A stretch of 64,000 nucleotides of DNA, taken from contig NZ_JAKGGD010000004.1 of the NCBI RefSeq assembly GCF_021556615.1, positions 248,001-312,000 on the forward strand, read 5' to 3'. The stretch comes from Paracoccus salsus. GTDB lineage: Bacteria > Pseudomonadota > Alphaproteobacteria > Rhodobacterales > Rhodobacteraceae. Shown piece by piece: positions 20,207 through 27,147 of this stretch (positions are counted from its first letter, which is position 1; each line of letters opens with the position of its first letter). The notes below the pieces were generated by a model that saw only the letters and a list, made by a program, of their open reading frames with translations, made no database searches and had not been told where the DNA came from. A program made the position numbers and the translations under genes.

Positions 20207-21241
20207 ATGACCAAGACCAATCCGGGCCGCTTCTTCGAGGACTACGCGCTGGGTCAGGTGATCCGCCATGCCGTCCCGCGCACCGTGGCCGAGGGGGAAC
20301 GCGCCCTGTATCACGCGCTGTATCCGGCCCGCCACGCGCTGTATTCCAGCGACGAGTTCGCCGCCTCCTGCGGGCTGGACGGCAGCCCGATGGACGACCT
20401 GATCGGCTTTCACGTCGTTTTCGGCAAGACGGTGCCGGATGTCAGCCTGAACGCCATCGCCAATCTGGGCTATGCCGAGGGCCGCTGGCTCAGGCCGGTC
20501 TGGCCGGGTGACACGTTGCGTTCGGAATCCGAGGTGATCGGGCTGAGGCAGAACAGCAACGGCAAGTCCGGCGTGGTCTGGGTCCGCACAAGGGGGCTGA
20601 ACCAGCTGGACGAACCGGTGCTGGACTATGTGCGCTGGGTGATGGTCCGCAAGCGCGATGCCGCAGCGCCCGCCCCCGAGACGGTGGTTCCCGACCTGTC
20701 GAACAGCGTCGCGCCCGCCGATCTGGTGATCCCCGAGGGGCTGAGCTTTTCGGACTATGACTTTGACCTTGCTGGCGAACCGCATCGCTGGGGCGACTAC
20801 GCGGTGGGCGAGAAGATCGACCATGTCGACGGCGTCACCATCGAGGAGGCGGAGCATATGCTGGCCACGCGGCTGTGGCAGAACACCGCCAAGGTGCATT
20901 TCGATGCCACCAACCGCGATGACGGCAGGCGTCTGATCTATGGTGGCCATGTCATCAGCATGGCGCGTGCGCTGTCCTTCAACGGCCTCGCCAACGCGCA
21001 GATGATCGTCGCGCTGAACGCCGGCGCGCACGCCAATCCCTGTTTCGCCGGCGACACCGTCCGGGCCTGGTCCGAGGTGCTGGACAAGGCCGACACGGAC
21101 GCGCCGGGCGTCGGCGCAATCCGCCTGCGGCTGGTCGCGACCAAGGGTGACAGCGCGGCCTTCACGCTGAAGGACGCCGATGGACGATACGCGCCAGAGG
21201 TCCTGCTGGACCTCGATTGCTGGGCGTTGATGCCGGTCTAG
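20207..21241 (+). CDS. mch: Mesaconyl-CoA hydratase (beta-methylmalyl-CoA dehydratase)
   Basis: A 344-residue tandem hot-dog (MaoC-like) enzyme that interconverts mesaconyl-CoA and beta-methylmalyl-CoA in the ethylmalonyl-CoA pathway for C2 assimilation. Recognisable parts are FFEDYALGQVIRHAVPRTV at the N-terminus, MDDLIGFHVVFGKTVPDVSLN near 65-85, and a second hot-dog half from about residue 185 with WGDYAVGEKIDHVDGVTIEEAEHM and YGGHVISMARALSFNGL. The length and the mcl2/NnrU neighbours match the Rhodobacter locus. AAGGGGTCACG precedes the ATG. Other genes of the pathway (ccr, ecm, msd) are outside the window. Confidence 0.92.
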   Translation: MTKTNPGRFFEDYALGQVIRHAVPRTVAEGERALYHALYPARHALYSSDEFAASCGLDGSPMDDLIGFHVVFGKTVPDVSLNAIANLGYAEGRWLRPVWPGDTLRSESEVIGLRQNSNGKSGVVWVRTRGLNQLDEPVLDYVRWVMVRKRDAAAPAPETVVPDLSNSVAPADLVIPEGLSFSDYDFDLAGEPHRWGDYAVGEKIDHVDGVTIEEAEHMLATRLWQNTAKVHFDATNRDDGRRLIYGGHVISMARALSFNGLANAQMIVALNAGAHANPCFAGDTVRAWSEVLDKADTDAPGVGAIRLRLVATKGDSAAFTLKDADGRYAPEVLLDLDCWALMPV

Positions 21242-21245
21242 GTCG

Positions 21246-21809
21246 GTGGCGCGGGCTGTCCAGCGAATCATGATCGTCGGCGGGCCCGGAGCGGGCAAGT
21301 CCTGGATCGCGCGCCGGCTGGGTCGGATCAGCGGATTGCCGGTCTTCCACATGGACCACATCCACTGGCTGCCCGGCTGGACGCCGCGCGATCCGCTGGA
21401 GAAGGACATGCTGACGAAAGACATCCACGCGCGCGACCAGTGGATTTTCGAGGGTGGCCATTCGCGGACCTACCAGGCCCGCGCGGCCAGAGCCGAGATG
21501 CTTGTGTGGCTGGATCTGCCCGTCGGCCTGAGGGTGCGGCGGGTCTTGTGGCGATCGCTGCGTTTTCACGGCCGGACGCGCCCCGACCTTCCCGCGGGAT
21601 GCCCCGAAATTCTGGGCCGCCAGACGCTTAACTTCCTGCGCTTCGTCTGGCGCACGGCCGAGACGGGGCGGCAGGCGGTGCGCCGCGTGACCGACGCGCC
21701 GCCCGCGCATCTGCGCGTCGTGCATCTGCAAGGCGCCGCCGAGATCCGCGACTTCGTGCAGGGCTGCCGGCCGGCCGGGCAAGGCGCCGGACTGATCCCG
21801 CCGCGATGA
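21246..21809 (+). CDS. Small P-loop kinase-like ATPase
   Basis: A 187-residue protein with a Walker A motif GGPGAGKS near residues 11-18 and a lid-like arginine-rich helix VRRVLWRSLRFHGRTRPD. The pattern FHMDHIHWLPGW...FEGGHSRTY is typical of the topology-modulation (FlaR-like) / adenylate-kinase-like family. The substrate is unknown. A GTG at 21246 follows the mch stop by 4 bp; an ATG at 21270 just before the Walker A is an alternative start and would lose only eight residues. It is the last gene of the mcl2-mch unit. Confidence 0.75.
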   Translation: MARAVQRIMIVGGPGAGKSWIARRLGRISGLPVFHMDHIHWLPGWTPRDPLEKDMLTKDIHARDQWIFEGGHSRTYQARAARAEMLVWLDLPVGLRVRRVLWRSLRFHGRTRPDLPAGCPEILGRQTLNFLRFVWRTAETGRQAVRRVTDAPPAHLRVVHLQGAAEIRDFVQGCRPAGQGAGLIPPR

Positions 21810-22094
21810 GCGTTTCCCTGTCAGCGCGCGCGGCGATTGCGGGCCTCCGGCTCGATCCGGGGTTCGGCATGCCGAAGTATGCCTTCGCCCGGCGCGCGGC
21901 CGGCCATCTTGTGATCACGCGCGGCGTGGGCGTGATCACAAAGTGCGGATTCCGCGACTTTTCGTCCGGGGGTCTGGTATATGCGGATGACAGCCAATAC
22001 AAAAGCCGACAGAAGATGCGCCAATCGCCAGCCCGCGAGGCCAGCCGAAAGCCTGCGACGGGTCGAGCTTGAACCGACAAAGGAGGGCCGCACC
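21810..22094. promoter_or_regulatory. sdhC upstream region
   Basis: This 285-bp region holds the sdh operon promoter. A TATATG at 21978-21983 is a plausible -10 element. The paired GTGATCAC sites lie upstream, and a GCCAATACAA decamer shared with the sucC leader is at 21993-22002. An 88-codon frame (21806-22072) crosses these sites. It has no family resemblance and I treat it as spurious. Confidence 0.6.
21910..21940. promoter_or_regulatory. Paired palindromic operator upstream of sdhC
   Basis: GTGATCAC occurs at 21911-21918 and 21932-21939, again 21 bp apart start to start, embedded as TTGTGATCACG and CGTGATCACAA. This matches the sucC site in core, spacing and distal flank. The proximal copy is about 154 bp before the sdhC start. 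Confidence 0.75.
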
Positions 22095-22487
22095 ATGGCC
22101 GACGTGAACCGGGGTAACCGGCCGCTTTCCCCCCATCTTCAGGTCTACAAGCTGCCGGTGGCGGCGGTGACCTCGATCCTGACGCGCGTCACGGGGCACG
22201 CGCTGGTCGCGGGCATCCTGCTGATCGTCTGGTGGCTGCTCGGTGCCGTCAGCGGCCCGCGGGCCTTCGCGACCGCCGACTGGGTGGTGCGGTCCTGGCT
22301 GGGCTTCCTGATCCTGACCGCGTCGGCCTGGGCGCTGTGGTATCACGCGCTGGCCGGCATCCGGCACCTGTTTTACGACGCCGGGATCGGCCTCGAGATC
22401 GACGAGTCCCGGAAATCGTCCTGGGCGATCATCATCGGCTCGGGCGTGATGACCCTGATTTCCCTGATCCTGTTCTTCATCGGCTGA
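22095..22487 (+). CDS. sdhC: Succinate dehydrogenase cytochrome b556 subunit
   Basis: A 130-residue membrane anchor with three helices (about residues 32-52, 65-88 and 107-129). RPLSPHLQVYKLP is the conserved N-terminal signature, SILTRVTGHAL forms the quinone-site loop, and HALAGIRHLFYDAG carries the heme-ligand histidine. AAGGAGGGCCGCACC precedes ATG 22095, which excludes longer upstream frames. It heads the sdhCDA-x-x-x-B operon and is 15 bp from sdhD. Confidence 0.96.
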   Translation: MADVNRGNRPLSPHLQVYKLPVAAVTSILTRVTGHALVAGILLIVWWLLGAVSGPRAFATADWVVRSWLGFLILTASAWALWYHALAGIRHLFYDAGIGLEIDESRKSSWAIIIGSGVMTLISLILFFIG

Positions 22488-22502
22488 GGCGAGGGCAAAG
22501 AC

Positions 22503-22889
22503 ATGCGCTATATCACCCCACGGAAGGTCGCCGAAGGTCTGGGCGCCGCCCATAGCGGGACCGAACATCACTGGGCCATGACCGTCAGCTCCTGCGCGCT
22601 GATCCTGCTGACACCGGCCTTCCTGCTGGTCATCGGAACCGCCATCGGCCTGCCGCGCGAAGCCGTCATCGGCTATTTCGGCCGGCCCTATCCGGGCATC
22701 ATCACCGCGCTGTTCGTGATCGTGGGCATGATCCATTTCATCAAGGGCACCCGGATCATGATCGACGACTATTTCCGGGGCACCGCGCGCAAGGGCGCGA
22801 TCATCATCTCGGTGATCTTCGGCTGGGCGGTGATCGCCGCCGCGGTCTTCGCGCTGGCGAAGATGAGCTTCATCAACATTGCGATCTGA
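22503..22889 (+). CDS. sdhD: Succinate dehydrogenase hydrophobic anchor subunit
   Basis: A 128-residue protein with three membrane helices (about 28-50, 65-82 and 98-120). It begins [30 protein letters not shown], a typical alphaproteobacterial SdhD start, and has [16 protein letters not shown] before the last helix. With SdhC it holds heme b and the ubiquinone site. It sits between sdhC and sdhA with 7-15 bp spacing. Confidence 0.95.
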   Translation: MRYITPRKVAEGLGAAHSGTEHHWAMTVSSCALILLTPAFLLVIGTAIGLPREAVIGYFGRPYPGIITALFVIVGMIHFIKGTRIMIDDYFRGTARKGAIIISVIFGWAVIAAAVFALAKMSFINIAI

Positions 22890-22896
22890 GGGAAAC

Positions 22897-24699
22897 ATGG
22901 CTTCTTACGAAATTCAGACGCATGATTACGATGTCGTCGTGGTGGGCGCCGGTGGCGCAGGGCTTCGTGCGACGCTGGGGATGGCGGAACAGGGGCTGCG
23001 GACGGCCTGCGTGACCAAGGTCTTTCCGACCCGGTCGCACACCGTCGCCGCGCAGGGCGGGATCGCCGCCTCGCTGTCGAACATGGGGCCCGACAACTGG
23101 CAGTGGCACATGTACGACACCGTCAAGGGCTCGGACTGGCTGGGCGATACCGACGCGATGGAATACCTGGCCCGCGAGGCGCCCAAGGCGGTCTACGAGC
23201 TGGAACATTACGGCGTTCCCTTCTCGCGCACCGAGGATGGCAGGATCTATCAGCGCCCGTTCGGCGGCCACACCACCGAATTCGGCGAAGGCCCCCCGGT
23301 GCAGCGCACCTGCGCGGCGGCCGACCGGACCGGCCACGCCATCCTGCACACGCTGTATGGCCAGTCGCTGAAGAACAACGCGGAATTCTTCATCGAGTAT
23401 TTCGCGCTTGACCTGATCGTCTCCGACGGACGCTGCACCGGCGTCGTCTGCTGGAAGCTGGATGACGGCACGATGCACGTCTTCAACGCCAAGATGGTGG
23501 TGCTGGCGACAGGCGGCTATGGCCGCGCCTATTTCAGCGCGACCAGCGCCCATACCTGCACCGGCGATGGCGGCGGGATGGTGGCCCGCGCCGGCCTGCC
23601 GTTGCAGGACATGGAATTCGTGCAGTTCCACCCGACCGGCATCTACGGATCAGGCTGCCTGATCACCGAGGGCGCGCGCGGCGAGGGCGGCTACCTGACC
23701 AACAGCGAGGGCGAGCGCTTCATGGAGCGTTACGCGCCGACCTACAAGGACCTCGCCAGCCGCGACGTGGTCAGCCGCTGCATCACCATCGAGATTCGCG
23801 AGGGCCGGGGCGTGGGCGAGCAGAAGGACCACATGTTCCTGAACCTGATGCATCTGCCGCCCGAGGCGCTGCATGAGCGGCTGCCGGGGATCAGCGAATC
23901 GGCGAAGATCTTCGCCGGGGTCGACGTCACGAAGGAACCGATCCCGATCCTGCCGACCGTCCATTACAACATGGGCGGGATCCCGACGAATTACTGGGGC
24001 GAGGTCCTGAACCCGACCGAGAACGCCCCGGACGCGATCTTCCCCGGCCTGATGGCGGTCGGCGAGGCCGGTTGCGCCAGCGTGCACGGCGCCAACCGGC
24101 TGGGATCGAACAGCCTGATCGACCTTGTGGTGTTCGGACGCGCGGCGGCGATCCGCGCCGGGCAGGTGGTCGATCGCGAAGGCGCCATACCGACCGCCGA
24201 TCCGGCGCAGGTGGACAAGGCGCTGGATCGCTTTGACCGTCTTCGCAATGCCAGCGGCGGCACGCCGACGGCGGCGCTGCGCGACCAGATGCAGCGCACG
24301 ATGCAGCAGGATGCCGCGGTCTTCCGCACCGACAAGACGCTGGCCGAAGGCGTCGAGAAGATGGAGTCGATCGCCGCCAAGCTGGACGATCTGAACGTCA
24401 CCGACCGTGGGCTGATCTGGAACACCGACCTGATGGAGACGCTGGAACTGACCAACCTCATGCCGAACGCGCTGGCGACGATCGTCGGCGCCGAGGCTCG
24501 CAAGGAAAGCCGTGGCGCCCATGCCCACGAGGACTGGCCCGAGCGGGATGACGCCAACTGGCGCAAGCACTCGCTTGCATGGGTCGATGGGAAAGAGGTT
24601 AAACTGACCTATCGCCCTGTCCACCTGAAGCCGCTGACCACGGCCGAGGAAGGCGGGATCGACCTGAACAAGATTGCTCCGAAAAAGAGGGTATACTGA
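22897..24699 (+). CDS. sdhA: Succinate dehydrogenase flavoprotein subunit
   Basis: A 600-residue flavoprotein that oxidises succinate to fumarate. The dinucleotide motif [13 protein letters not shown] spans residues 13-25, [10 protein letters not shown] contains His48 for covalent FAD attachment, and [21 protein letters not shown] near 247-267 carries substrate-binding residues. The start ATG 22897 follows GAGGGAAAC; the frame's earlier ATG at 22879 lies inside sdhD. The TGA shares its last base with the ATG of a small lipoprotein gene. Confidence 0.98.
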   Translation: MASYEIQTHDYDVVVVGAGGAGLRATLGMAEQGLRTACVTKVFPTRSHTVAAQGGIAASLSNMGPDNWQWHMYDTVKGSDWLGDTDAMEYLAREAPKAVYELEHYGVPFSRTEDGRIYQRPFGGHTTEFGEGPPVQRTCAAADRTGHAILHTLYGQSLKNNAEFFIEYFALDLIVSDGRCTGVVCWKLDDGTMHVFNAKMVVLATGGYGRAYFSATSAHTCTGDGGGMVARAGLPLQDMEFVQFHPTGIYGSGCLITEGARGEGGYLTNSEGERFMERYAPTYKDLASRDVVSRCITIEIREGRGVGEQKDHMFLNLMHLPPEALHERLPGISESAKIFAGVDVTKEPIPILPTVHYNMGGIPTNYWGEVLNPTENAPDAIFPGLMAVGEAGCASVHGANRLGSNSLIDLVVFGRAAAIRAGQVVDREGAIPTADPAQVDKALDRFDRLRNASGGTPTAALRDQMQRTMQQDAAVFRTDKTLAEGVEKMESIAAKLDDLNVTDRGLIWNTDLMETLELTNLMPNALATIVGAEARKESRGAHAHEDWPERDDANWRKHSLAWVDGKEVKLTYRPVHLKPLTTAEEGGIDLNKIAPKKRVY

Positions 24700-25073
24700 T
24701 GCGTTTCAAACTGACCGCGGCCTTCGGTGCCGCCGCCCTGACACTGGCGGGCTGTGTGGCCCCGCTGCCGACCGCCGGCCCGATGCCGATGCCGACCGCG
24801 CCCGTCATGACCGCCCCGGCACCGACCGTGCTGGACGCGGCCTCGCGCGCGCAGGCCCGGACCGTCATCAACGCCGAGATGCAGAAGCGCCTGCCCGGCG
24901 CGAACGTGACCGCCTATACCGATTGCATCATGTCCAATGCGACGACGGCCGAACTGATCGACATCGCGCAGATGTCGCGCTCGGGCGCCACCGGCACGGC
25001 CGACAGCGTCGCGGCGATCGTCTCGCGTCCGGCGACCACGCAGTGCATTGCCGGCGCCGCGCGGTCGACCTGA
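24699..25073 (+). CDS. Small lipoprotein inside the sdh operon (first of two)
   Basis: A 124-residue predicted lipoprotein: [19 protein letters not shown] with lipobox Cys19, a Pro/Met-rich linker, then about 80 residues beginning SRAQARTVINAEMQKRLPG and containing two further cysteines (TDCIMSN and TTQCIAG). The gene is coupled to sdhA through a TGATG junction. Similar small exported proteins occur beside sdhA in other Rhodobacteraceae as I recall, but the function is unknown. It could be periplasmic and unrelated to SDH activity. Confidence 0.8.
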   Translation: MRFKLTAAFGAAALTLAGCVAPLPTAGPMPMPTAPVMTAPAPTVLDAASRAQARTVINAEMQKRLPGANVTAYTDCIMSNATTAELIDIAQMSRSGATGTADSVAAIVSRPATTQCIAGAARST

Positions 25074-25077
25074 ACCC

Positions 25078-25398
25078 ATGCGGGCGGGCGCCATCCTGTT
25101 GAGCCTGCTGTCGCTTGCTGCGGCCGTCTCGGCCTGCGGACCCGTTCCGGTCGCACAGGCCGAGGCAAGCTGCCTGCGCGACGCCGAGCTTGCCAGCCGC
25201 CCGCGCGGGGACGCGCGCATCGGGATCGGCACGGACGGTGACGGCAACCTGCGCTCGATCGGGCAGATCAATGTCGCCATCTCGTCGGACTACATGGCCG
25301 GGCGTGATCCTTCGGAGGTGTTCAACCGCTGCGTCGTCCGCCGCTCGGGTCAGTTCCCGACACGGGCGCTGTACGACCAGCCTGGCTGGCGGGGGTGA
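25078..25398 (+). CDS. Small lipoprotein inside the sdh operon (second of two)
   Basis: A 106-residue predicted lipoprotein. MRAGAILLSLLSLAAAVSAC gives lipobox Cys20, and the mature region has ASCLRDAELASRP, a GIGTDGDGN turn and FNRCVVRRSGQFPT, so two more cysteines. The start at 25078 is the ATG 4 bp after the preceding stop. It is not obviously a paralogue of the first. The following gene begins by overlapping its stop. Confidence 0.78.
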   Translation: MRAGAILLSLLSLAAAVSACGPVPVAQAEASCLRDAELASRPRGDARIGIGTDGDGNLRSIGQINVAISSDYMAGRDPSEVFNRCVVRRSGQFPTRALYDQPGWRG

Positions 25399-26249
25399 GC
25401 GCGATGGGTGGAAAGGCGGCGGCAGGACGCAAGGGGCGCAGGCTGATCGTCCACCTGGGGGTGCACAAGACCGCCAGCACCGCGATTCAGCGCCACCTGC
25501 AGCGCAATGCCGCCGGCCTGGCCGATCGGCTTGTCGTGCGCACGCCGCAGGAAGGCACCCCGATGCGGCCTCTGGGGCGCGCGGCGCTGGCCTATAGCCG
25601 CAGCCCCTGTGAAGACGGCGCCATCGCGCTGCGGGTCGCGCTTGAGGATGTGCTGGAAACGCTGCCGGCCAATGGTCTGCCAGCCATTCTCAGCCACGAG
25701 AACGTCGCCGGTTCCATGCCCGGCAAGGACGGAGAGACGCGGCTTTACCCGGTGCTGCCGGACATTGCGCGGCTGGTGCTGAAGGCCGCGAAGGGTTTCG
25801 AGGTTGAGTTCGTCTATTACACGCGCGACATGGACATCTGGCGAGCCAGTGTCTGGGCGCAGGCGGTCCGCAGCGAGGGTTATCCGCGCGACTACGCCGC
25901 CTTCCTGTCCGAGACCGGGGACCTTCCCGGCTGGGACGACCTCTACGGCCGCATGACGGCCGCTCTTGGCGCGGGGCGCGTGACGCGCTTTCGCCTCGAG
26001 GACGAGGCCGATCATGCCCGTCCGGGCCGGCAGCTGCTGCGCCATGCCGGGCTGAGCGGGGCCGAGATCGACAGGCTTCTTCCGCTCGACGGTCCTGCGA
26101 ACGAGCGCCTAAGCCCGTCCTCGACCGAATTCCTGCGCCGGCTGAACGGCCTGGCGATTCATCCGCATGCGCGGCGCAAGGTGTCCGACATGGTCGCCCG
26201 CGCGCAGCATCTTTTCACGACGGACACGCCGTCCGAAGGCACTTCCTGA
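25395..26249 (+). CDS. Sulfotransferase-like P-loop protein inside the sdh operon
   Basis: A 284-residue protein. IVHLGVHKTASTAIQRHL (residues 18-35) resembles the 5'-phosphosulfate-binding loop of sulfotransferases, and FVYYTRDMDIWRASVWAQAVR near 138-158 resembles the 3'-phosphate-binding Arg/Ser region. No membrane helix is seen. The start may be the GTG at 25395, which overlaps the preceding stop, or the ATG at 25404. sdhB follows 12 bp later. The true acceptor is unknown, and glycan modification is a guess from the family. Confidence 0.65.
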   Translation: MSAMGGKAAAGRKGRRLIVHLGVHKTASTAIQRHLQRNAAGLADRLVVRTPQEGTPMRPLGRAALAYSRSPCEDGAIALRVALEDVLETLPANGLPAILSHENVAGSMPGKDGETRLYPVLPDIARLVLKAAKGFEVEFVYYTRDMDIWRASVWAQAVRSEGYPRDYAAFLSETGDLPGWDDLYGRMTAALGAGRVTRFRLEDEADHARPGRQLLRHAGLSGAEIDRLLPLDGPANERLSPSSTEFLRRLNGLAIHPHARRKVSDMVARAQHLFTTDTPSEGTS

Positions 26250-26261
26250 AAGGAGCCACCC

Positions 26262-27041
26262 ATGGTCCAGCTCACCCTGCCCAAGAACAGCCAGATCCGG
26301 GTCGGCAAGACCTGGCCCAAGCCGGAAGGCGCGACCAATGTGAAGAAATTCCAGATCTATCGCTGGGACCCGGACACGGGCGAGAACCCGCGTCTCGACA
26401 CGTATTTCGTGGACCTGGACAAATGCGGTCCGATGGTGCTGGACGCGCTGATCAAGATCAAGAGCGAGATCGACCCGACGCTCTCCTTCCGCCGCTCGTG
26501 CCGCGAGGGGATCTGCGGATCCTGCGCGATGGTCATCGGCGGCGGCAACCATCTGGCCTGCATCTATGGCATCGACGAGGTGCCGGGCGACATCGCGATC
26601 TATCCGCTGCCGCATATGCCCGTGGTCAAGGACCTGATCCCGGACCTGACGCATTTCTATGCACAGCATGCCAGCGTGAACCCCTATCTGGTCACCAAGT
26701 CGCCCACGCCCGGCAAGGAGTGGAAGCAGTCGATCGAGGACCGCAAGAAGCTGGACGGGCTGTATGAGTGCATCCTGTGCGCGTGCTGCTCGACGGCCTG
26801 CCCGTCCTACTGGTGGAACGGCGACCGCTATCTTGGCCCGGCCGCGCTGCTGCATGCCTATCGCTGGATCATCGACAGCCGCGACGAGGCCACCGGCGAG
26901 CGGCTGGACGAGTTGGAAGACCCGTTCAAGCTGTATCGCTGCCACACGATCATGAACTGCACCAATACCTGCCCGAAGGGGCTGAACCCCGCGAAGGCGA
27001 TCGCCTCGATCAAGCACATGATGGTCGATCGGATGGTCTGA
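26262..27041 (+). CDS. sdhB: Succinate dehydrogenase iron-sulfur subunit
   Basis: The 259-residue protein carries three Fe-S clusters. [11 protein letters not shown]...HLAC near residues 77-100 binds [2Fe-2S], [12 protein letters not shown] near 168-179 binds most of [4Fe-4S], and [17 protein letters not shown] near 225-241 binds [3Fe-4S]. It passes electrons from FAD to quinone. GGAGCCACC precedes the ATG. Unusually, three accessory genes separate it from sdhA. A strong terminator follows 77 bp downstream. Confidence 0.98.
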   Translation: MVQLTLPKNSQIRVGKTWPKPEGATNVKKFQIYRWDPDTGENPRLDTYFVDLDKCGPMVLDALIKIKSEIDPTLSFRRSCREGICGSCAMVIGGGNHLACIYGIDEVPGDIAIYPLPHMPVVKDLIPDLTHFYAQHASVNPYLVTKSPTPGKEWKQSIEDRKKLDGLYECILCACCSTACPSYWWNGDRYLGPAALLHAYRWIIDSRDEATGERLDELEDPFKLYRCHTIMNCTNTCPKGLNPAKAIASIKHMMVDRMV

Positions 27042-27063
27042 ACGCGACCGGGCCTTGCGTCCC

Positions 27064-27119
27064 GCGACGGCCGGGGGCGCTGCCCCCGGACCCCCGGGAT
27101 AGGTCAGGACCAAAGCAGG
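27064..27119. repeat. Dispersed GC-rich intergenic repeat, copy 2
   Basis: This matches the element at 7917-7972 (GCGACGGCC...GCCCCCGGACCCCCG...GGACCAA). This copy forms a perfect CCGGGGGC-GCT-GCCCCCGG hairpin at 27071-27089. Confidence 0.6.
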
Positions 27120-27144
27120 GGCGGGCCGTTGGCCTGCCCCTTTT
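27118..27144 (+). terminator. Rho-independent terminator of the sdh operon
   Basis: GGGGC-G-GGCC, loop GTT, GGCC-T-GCCCC forms a 9-10 pair stem with one G-T wobble, directly followed by TTTT. It sits between sdhB and the convergent glyS stop. Confidence 0.75.
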
Positions 27145-27147
27145 CCG

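Noticed and set aside
21806-22072. An 88-codon frame overlapping the P-loop kinase stop
   Set aside because: It runs through the paired operators and likely promoter of sdhC, has no recognisable domain, and its residue composition looks like random GC-rich DNA.
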